A DNA stretch of 9,839 nt from Chloroflexota bacterium (GTDB lineage: Bacteria > Chloroflexota > Anaerolineae > Anaerolineales > UBA11858), in the NCBI GenBank assembly GCA_003513015.1, contig DOTA01000415.1, positions 1-9,839 on the forward strand, read 5' to 3'. The translations under genes were made by a program, and so were the position numbers. Of the stretch, positions 6,067 to 9,839 are shown one piece after another; position 1 is the first letter of the stretch; every line of letters begins with the position of its first letter. The notes beneath the pieces are model-generated. The model made no database searches. It had not been told where the DNA came from and saw only the letters and a program-made list of their open reading frames with translations.

Positions 6067-7341
6067 ATGTTAGATATCAATTTAATTCGCGAAAACCCTG
6101 ACTTGGTGCGCAAAAGCCTGGAAGTCCGTCAAATGGATGTGACTCCTGTGGATCAGGTTTTGGATTTGGACCTGAAACGTCGCACCATTATTCAGGAAGT
6201 CGAAACCCTCAAAGCGGAGCGTAACGCCGGCTCAAAGGAAATTGGCCGCGCCAAAGATGCCGCCGAGCGCCAGGCTAAAATCGAAGCCATGCGCGCCGTG
6301 GGTGATAAAGTCAGCGCGCTGGATGAGCAATTACGGGAGGTGGAGGCGGAACTCACCGCCGTGATGTCTTGGCTGCCCAACCTGCCCAGCGAAAAGACCC
6401 CCTACGGGGTCGACGAGAGCGAGAATGTGGTGCTCAAAAGCGCCGGCCAACTTCCGGAGTTCGATTTTGAACCCAAACCCCATTGGGAAATTGGCCCGGC
6501 CTTGGGTATTATCGACTTCGAGCGCGGCGTTAAAATCACCGGCTCGCGCTTCTATGTGCTCAGCGGGGCGGGAGCGCGTCTGCAACGCGCCTTGATCGCT
6601 TTCATGCTCGATCTGCACATTCAGCAGGGCTACACTGAAAAATACACGCCCTTCATGGTCAAAACCGAAACGGTTTTCGGGGCCGGGCAACTGCCCAAGT
6701 TTACCGATAACCTCTACAAAGACCATGAAGAAGACCTGTATTGGGTACCTACCGCCGAAGTGCCCCTCACCGGCTATCACATGGATGAGATTCTCGAAGA
6801 AGCCGATCTGCCGATCAATTACACAGCCTATACGCCCTGTTTCCGTCGCGAAAAAATGAGCGCCGGGCGCGATGTGCGTGGCATCAAGCGCGGTCACCAG
6901 TTCGACAAGGTGGAGATGTACACCTTCTGCAAGCCCGAAGATTCGCCCGCGGCCTTCGAAAAGATGTTCGCCGATGCCGAAGAAACCGCCCGGCTTTTGG
7001 GCCTGCCCTATCGCACCCACCAACTCTGCACCGGTGACCTCGGTTTTGGGGCTACCATCACCTACGATCTTGAAGTTTGGGCGGCGGGCTGCCAGGAATG
7101 GCTGGAAGTTTCCTCGGTGTCGAATGTGACCGATTTCCAGGCCCGGAGGGCCAACATCCGCTACCGGCCCGAGGGTGGAGGCAAACCCCAATTTGTGCAC
7201 ACCCTCAATGGATCCGGGTTAGGCATGCCACGCGTGATGATTGCCGTTCTCGAAAATTATCAGCAAGCTGATGGTTCAGTCATCGTCCCCAAGGTGCTGC
7301 GCCCCTGGATGGGCGGCATTGAAGTGATCAGTCCAATGTAG
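6067..7341 (+). CDS. serS: Seryl-tRNA synthetase
   Basis: This class II synthetase charges tRNA-Ser, and tRNA-Sec where present, with serine. It is 424 residues, the normal length. The N-terminal two-helix coiled-coil arm that grips the long variable arm of tRNA-Ser spans about residues 28-100. The catalytic domain shows the TAE serine loop (229-231), motif 2 '[27 protein letters not shown]' (258-284), '[21 protein letters not shown]' (333-353) and motif 3 '[19 protein letters not shown]' (381-399). Motif 2 usually reads FRxEAGSxGRD; here EKMS replaces EAGS and MPRV replaces the usual VGRT-like stretch, while the key arginines and glutamate remain. GGAGGTG is a strong ribosome binding site just before the ATG. 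The upstream T-box links synthesis to uncharged tRNA-Ser. A hairpin follows the stop codon. Confidence 0.97.
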   Translation: MLDINLIRENPDLVRKSLEVRQMDVTPVDQVLDLDLKRRTIIQEVETLKAERNAGSKEIGRAKDAAERQAKIEAMRAVGDKVSALDEQLREVEAELTAVMSWLPNLPSEKTPYGVDESENVVLKSAGQLPEFDFEPKPHWEIGPALGIIDFERGVKITGSRFYVLSGAGARLQRALIAFMLDLHIQQGYTEKYTPFMVKTETVFGAGQLPKFTDNLYKDHEEDLYWVPTAEVPLTGYHMDEILEEADLPINYTAYTPCFRREKMSAGRDVRGIKRGHQFDKVEMYTFCKPEDSPAAFEKMFADAEETARLLGLPYRTHQLCTGDLGFGATITYDLEVWAAGCQEWLEVSSVSNVTDFQARRANIRYRPEGGGKPQFVHTLNGSGLGMPRVMIAVLENYQQADGSVIVPKVLRPWMGGIEVISPM

Positions 7342-7348
7342 ATTTACA

Positions 7349-7386
7349 AGACCTCCGAGGTATTAAATACCTCGGAGGTCTCTTCT
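7349..7386 (+). terminator. Strong hairpin between serS and the DUF456 gene
   Basis: A perfect 14-bp stem (arms 7349-7362 and 7368-7381, AGACCTCCGAGGTA and its complement) encloses a TTAAA loop. CTTCT follows instead of a true T-run. It starts 7 bases after the serS stop, while the next gene starts 16 bases after it, leaving no room for a separate promoter. It may be a partial terminator or a 3'-end stabiliser. Confidence 0.6.
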
Positions 7387-7397
7387 GGGAGAAATCG

Positions 7398-7889
7398 ATG
7401 CCAAATTGGCTCGAAGTTGTCGTAAATGTACTCGTCACGCTCACCATGCTGGTGGGGCTGTTTGGTCTAGTGATTCCCATCTTCCCCGGCAACGTGGTGA
7501 TGTGGGTGGCCGCGTTGATCTATGGCATCGCCTTCGGTTTTGGGGTCAAGGGCCTGATTATTTTTATCCTGCTCACGATCCTGACCATCATCGCCGCCCT
7601 GGCTGATAACCTACTCATGGGGGCCAAAGCCCGCGAAAAAGGCGCTTCGTGGCTCTCAATTTTCATGGCCCTGGGAGCCGGGGTGCTCTTCACACTCATC
7701 TTCCCTCCTTTTGGGGGCATCATTGCCGCTCCAGTGGTTTTGTTCGCCTCAGAATACTTGCGGCTCAAAGATCGCGGCAAAGCTTTGGAAGTGATGCGCG
7801 CGCTCTTGGCTGGTTGGGGTTGGTCTTTTGTGGTGCGTTTCGGGATTGGGATCATCATGCTAATCCTTTGGATCATTTGGACCATCTGA
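7398..7889 (+). CDS. DUF456-family small membrane protein
   Basis: This 163-residue protein is strongly hydrophobic with about five membrane segments (roughly residues 7-30, 33-48, 51-69, 86-118 and 141-162). The opening 'GLFGLVIPIFPGNVVMWVAALIYG' with its P-x-x-P-G turn, followed by 'ALADNLLMGAKAREKGAS' and glycine-rich 'FPPFGGIIAAPVVLFASEYLR', matches the DUF456 pattern. No biochemical function is established for that family, and none is suggested by the residues. GGGAG lies 6 bases before the ATG. The gene follows serS by 56 bases, and the intervening hairpin leaves no room for an obvious promoter, so it is likely read through from serS. No signal peptide separate from the first membrane segment is seen. 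Confidence 0.8.
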   Translation: MPNWLEVVVNVLVTLTMLVGLFGLVIPIFPGNVVMWVAALIYGIAFGFGVKGLIIFILLTILTIIAALADNLLMGAKAREKGASWLSIFMALGAGVLFTLIFPPFGGIIAAPVVLFASEYLRLKDRGKALEVMRALLAGWGWSFVVRFGIGIIMLILWIIWTI

Positions 7890-7938
7890 TCGAAACGTAA
7901 TATCTCACCAAACGACCCAACCAACAATCAAAAAGCCA

Positions 7939-7947
7939 TGTTAAAAT
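7939..7947 (+). promoter_or_regulatory. Candidate extended -10 promoter for the hydrolase-flavoprotein-radical SAM operon
   Basis: TGTTAAAAT is a TGn extension plus TAAAAT. No -35 is seen. The predicted start, about 7 bases downstream (near 7954), is only a few bases before the ATG at 7957, which has no ribosome binding site. A leaderless or nearly leaderless transcript is therefore plausible. Confidence 0.4.
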
Positions 7948-7956
7948 TTGGCGCAC

Positions 7957-8613
7957 ATGAAAGAGCGCTACTTCACGCCCGAAAATATCTCGGTTACAGC
8001 CGCCGAAATGCGCGCCCAACTCGGCACTCTGGTTAAAGCGCGCCCCCTAAACAGCCAACAAGCCGTCCTGCTGGTGCTGGATATGCAGCAATATTTCCTC
8101 GATCCCGCCAGCCACGCTTACATCCCCAGCGCCCCGGTCATCCTCCCCCACCTGCAACAACTGATCGCTGCTTTCAGCCAACGCCAGCGCCCGGTGATCT
8201 TCACGCAACACCTTAACACCCCCGAAAACGCAGGTAGTATGGCGCGCTGGTGGCGCGACCTGATCACCGTCGAAAACTTGCTCAGTGCCATCTCCCCCAC
8301 CCTCGATTTCAACGCGCACCCCGTCATCGTCAAAAGCCAATACGACGCCTTCCACAATACCGATCTCGAAAACCGGCTGCGCCAGCAAAACATCAGCCAA
8401 CTGGTAATCGGCGGCGTGATGACCCATCTGTGCTGCGAAACCACCGCCCGCGCCGCCTTCACGCGTGGCATCGAAGTCTTCTTCCTCATCGACGGCACCG
8501 CCACCTATAATGCCAGTTTCCACCGCGCCAGCCTGCTCAACCTGGCGCACGGTTTCGCCATGCCCGTGCTCACCCCTCAAATTTTAGAGGCCCTGAATGA
8601 AAATGCCGCTTGA
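7957..8613 (+). CDS. Isochorismatase-family cysteine hydrolase
   Basis: The protein has 218 residues from the ATG at 7957; an in-frame TTG at 7948 is a less likely start. It carries the family's Asp-Lys-Cys triad: D42 in 'VLLVLDMQQYFLDP', K126 in 'PVIVKSQYDAF', and C159 in 'GGVMTHLCCETTARAAF', with V154-M155 at the usual cis-peptide. Family members hydrolyse isochorismate, nicotinamide, N-carbamoyl compounds and other amides or enol ethers; the substrate here is unknown. 'ARWWRDL' (97-103) and 'IDGTATYNASFHRASLLNLAHGFA' are extra conserved-looking segments. The gene has no ribosome binding site and overlaps the flavoprotein gene by 17 bases. That tight link to a flavoprotein and a radical SAM enzyme argues against a general nicotinamidase role and for a dedicated pathway step. 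Confidence 0.9.
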   Translation: MKERYFTPENISVTAAEMRAQLGTLVKARPLNSQQAVLLVLDMQQYFLDPASHAYIPSAPVILPHLQQLIAAFSQRQRPVIFTQHLNTPENAGSMARWWRDLITVENLLSAISPTLDFNAHPVIVKSQYDAFHNTDLENRLRQQNISQLVIGGVMTHLCCETTARAAFTRGIEVFFLIDGTATYNASFHRASLLNLAHGFAMPVLTPQILEALNENAA

Positions 8614-9496
8614 AGAGGTGCTCATCATCGGCGCAGGCCCCGCGGGGTTAGCCGCCGCCATTCAGTTGCAGCGCTATGGGATTCCCGCGCTGATTGTGGA
8701 ACGCGCCACACCGGGGGGATTGCTGCGCAACGCCAATCTCGTGGAAAATTATCCGGGGTTCCCACGCGGGATTTCAGGGGTGACATTGGCTAAATTAATG
8801 CTTCAGCAGGCTCAAAATATCTCCGTTAACATTACCTCCGCGGAGGTTACCCGCCTCGATTGGAATGGTCGCCACTTCCGAGCGGAGAGCAGCGCAGGCT
8901 TACTGCGCGCCCGCGTCGCTGTCATCGCCAGTGGCACACAACCGCGCCCCTTCACTGATTTTGCCCTCCCCCTCCAAAACGCCGACCGCATTCTGTACGA
9001 GGTTGCATCGCTGCACAACGTGAAAGATGCCGAAATCGCCATCGTTGGCGCGGGGGATGCCGCTTTCGATTATGCGCTTAATCTGGCACAGCGCGAAAAC
9101 CGGGTGACGCTGCTCAATCGCGGCGATACCATCAAGTGTTTGCCCCTGCTCTGGGAACGAAGCCAACTACAAAGCCGGATTCGGTATTTCCATCATACCG
9201 AAATCCAAAAGGTGCGCGCCTTCCCCGAACATCAACTGGAACTGGAATGTCTCAGCCCCGCCGGGATCAGCCATCTCACGGTGGATTACTTGATCGGCGC
9301 GCTTGGGCGCACCCCAAAAACCGATTTTGTATCCGAAAATTTAGCGCAGCAATCCGCGGCCCTGGAAGCGCAGGGCTGGCTGCATTTTATTGGTGACGTG
9401 CGCAACGGCCTGTACCGCCAGACGGCGATTGCCGCGGGCGACGGCCTGCGCGCCGCGATGAAAATTTATCAGAATTTGAAGGAGATCGACGCATGA
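8597..9496 (+). CDS. Thioredoxin reductase-like FAD/NAD(P) oxidoreductase lacking CxxC
   Basis: This 299-residue flavoprotein has the two-Rossmann layout of the low-molecular-weight thioredoxin reductases: the FAD loop GAGPAG (12-17), 'LVENYPGFP' (48-56), ATG-like 'ASGTQPRP' (111-118), the pyridine-nucleotide loop GAGDAAFDYA (151-160), and the C-terminal FAD motif 'IGDVRN..YRQTAIAAGDGLRAA' (265-287). The redox-active CxxC expected near residues 135-140 is absent; that stretch reads 'YEVASLHN', and only C181 and C218 are present. It therefore should not reduce thioredoxin by the standard mechanism. It may act like the thioredoxin-reductase-type ferredoxin-NADP reductases, passing electrons to a ferredoxin, flavodoxin or directly to a partner enzyme. 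GAGG lies 6 bases before the ATG. Its stop overlaps the next start as ATGA, so the two proteins are probably made in step. Confidence 0.88.
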   Translation: MKMPLEEVLIIGAGPAGLAAAIQLQRYGIPALIVERATPGGLLRNANLVENYPGFPRGISGVTLAKLMLQQAQNISVNITSAEVTRLDWNGRHFRAESSAGLLRARVAVIASGTQPRPFTDFALPLQNADRILYEVASLHNVKDAEIAIVGAGDAAFDYALNLAQRENRVTLLNRGDTIKCLPLLWERSQLQSRIRYFHHTEIQKVRAFPEHQLELECLSPAGISHLTVDYLIGALGRTPKTDFVSENLAQQSAALEAQGWLHFIGDVRNGLYRQTAIAAGDGLRAAMKIYQNLKEIDA

Positions 9497-9839
9497 AAGT
9501 TCTCGCCTCTGCCGGAAGAGAAGATATTGCCATGGTGTACGTGGCCGAGTTGGAAGCAGGTAAGTTCATCGAGTTTGTGGAGGCCGTACAGCCGCCTAAG
9601 CCGCGCGACGAAAAATGGGTGTTGATGATTTCAACCCTCTACGGCTGCCCGGTGGGCTGCGCCATGTGCGATGCGGGGGGTTATTACCACGGCAAAGTCT
9701 CGAAGGATGATTTGTTTGCCCAGATCGAGCATATGGTTTTGCGCCACTTCCCCGACCGGGCCATCCCGTGCCAGCAGTTCAAAATTCAGTTTGCCCGCAT
9801 GGGCGAACCCGCCTTCAACCCCGCGGTTTTGGAGGTGCT
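9493..9839 (+). CDS. RlmN/Cfr-like radical SAM enzyme, C-terminus cut by window edge
   Basis: The first 115 codons are present. C52-x3-C56-x2-C59 in 'YGCPVGCAMCDAGGYY' is the radical SAM CxxxCxxC that holds a [4Fe-4S] cluster and cleaves SAM. 'QFARMGEPAFNPAVLEVL' (from 99) matches the GEPxxN motif of RlmN and Cfr, the enzymes that methylate C2 or C8 of adenosine in 23S rRNA and tRNA. The N-terminus (about 40 residues) is much shorter than in true RlmN and lacks its usual RNA-binding extension, so this may be a divergent branch with another substrate. The C-terminal cysteine needed for the RlmN/Cfr methyl-transfer mechanism lies beyond the window. An AAGGAG site precedes the ATG, which overlaps the flavoprotein stop codon by 4 bases. 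Confidence 0.85.
   Translation, partial: MKVLASAGREDIAMVYVAELEAGKFIEFVEAVQPPKPRDEKWVLMISTLYGCPVGCAMCDAGGYYHGKVSKDDLFAQIEHMVLRHFPDRAIPCQQFKIQFARMGEPAFNPAVLEV

Noticed and set aside
6331..7200. Long open frame of 289 codons on the minus strand
   Set aside because: It lies wholly opposite serS, whose class II synthetase motifs are clear; the reverse frame shows no recognisable domain and has no ribosome binding site.
8047..8580. 177-codon open frame on the minus strand
   Set aside because: It mirrors the isochorismatase-family gene, whose catalytic triad is intact on the plus strand.
8834..8847. Perfect palindrome ACCTCCGCGGAGGT
   Set aside because: It lies within the flavoprotein coding sequence and is explained by codon content; no paired promoter or terminator signal is nearby.
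1..9839. CRISPR arrays, tRNA or rRNA genes, insertion sequences
   Set aside because: No regularly spaced repeats, tRNA-like cloverleaf, rRNA segments, transposase genes or terminal inverted repeats were seen.

Overview
The window is a stretch of bacterial chromosome with moderate-to-high GC, dense short-spaced genes and sigma70-like promoters. Housekeeping genes (UDP-glucose dehydrogenase, phosphofructokinase, seryl-tRNA synthetase) sit among less familiar ones. A serine T-box leader, many hairpins and -10 boxes of the form GGTA..AT suggest a member of the Chloroflexota, perhaps Anaerolineae. That lineage is an inference from gene style and was not tested by a search.

Left part, minus strand (1-2609): UDP-glucose 6-dehydrogenase, then a class I methyltransferase with a C-terminal zinc ribbon, then a HIRAN-like protein running off the left edge. 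A terminator-like hairpin lies between the first two. The last two are 4 bases apart and the ribosome binding site of one lies against the stop codon of the other, so they are probably translated together.

Middle, plus strand (2808-7889): an Rrf2-family regulator with cysteines spaced for an Fe-S cluster is divergent from the dehydrogenase. A hairpin-rich spacer follows, then a 742-residue 6-phosphofructokinase. This enzyme is a tandem fusion of two PFK halves laid out like animal and fungal PFK-1, with a catalytic N-half and a C-half that has lost its catalytic aspartates. Next is a clear promoter, a complete T-box leader (specifier UCC, tRNA-end-binding UGGC, mutually exclusive antiterminator and terminator) and serS. 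A 14-bp hairpin then precedes a small DUF456-type membrane protein.

Right part, plus strand (7957-end): an overlapping operon of three genes: an isochorismatase-family cysteine hydrolase, a thioredoxin-reductase-like flavoprotein lacking the CxxC redox pair, and an RlmN/Cfr-like radical SAM enzyme cut by the window edge. The tight coupling (17-bp and 4-bp overlaps) suggests one pathway, possibly with the flavoprotein passing electrons towards the radical SAM enzyme. This is the best candidate for an undescribed system here; the fused PFK is the most unusual single gene.
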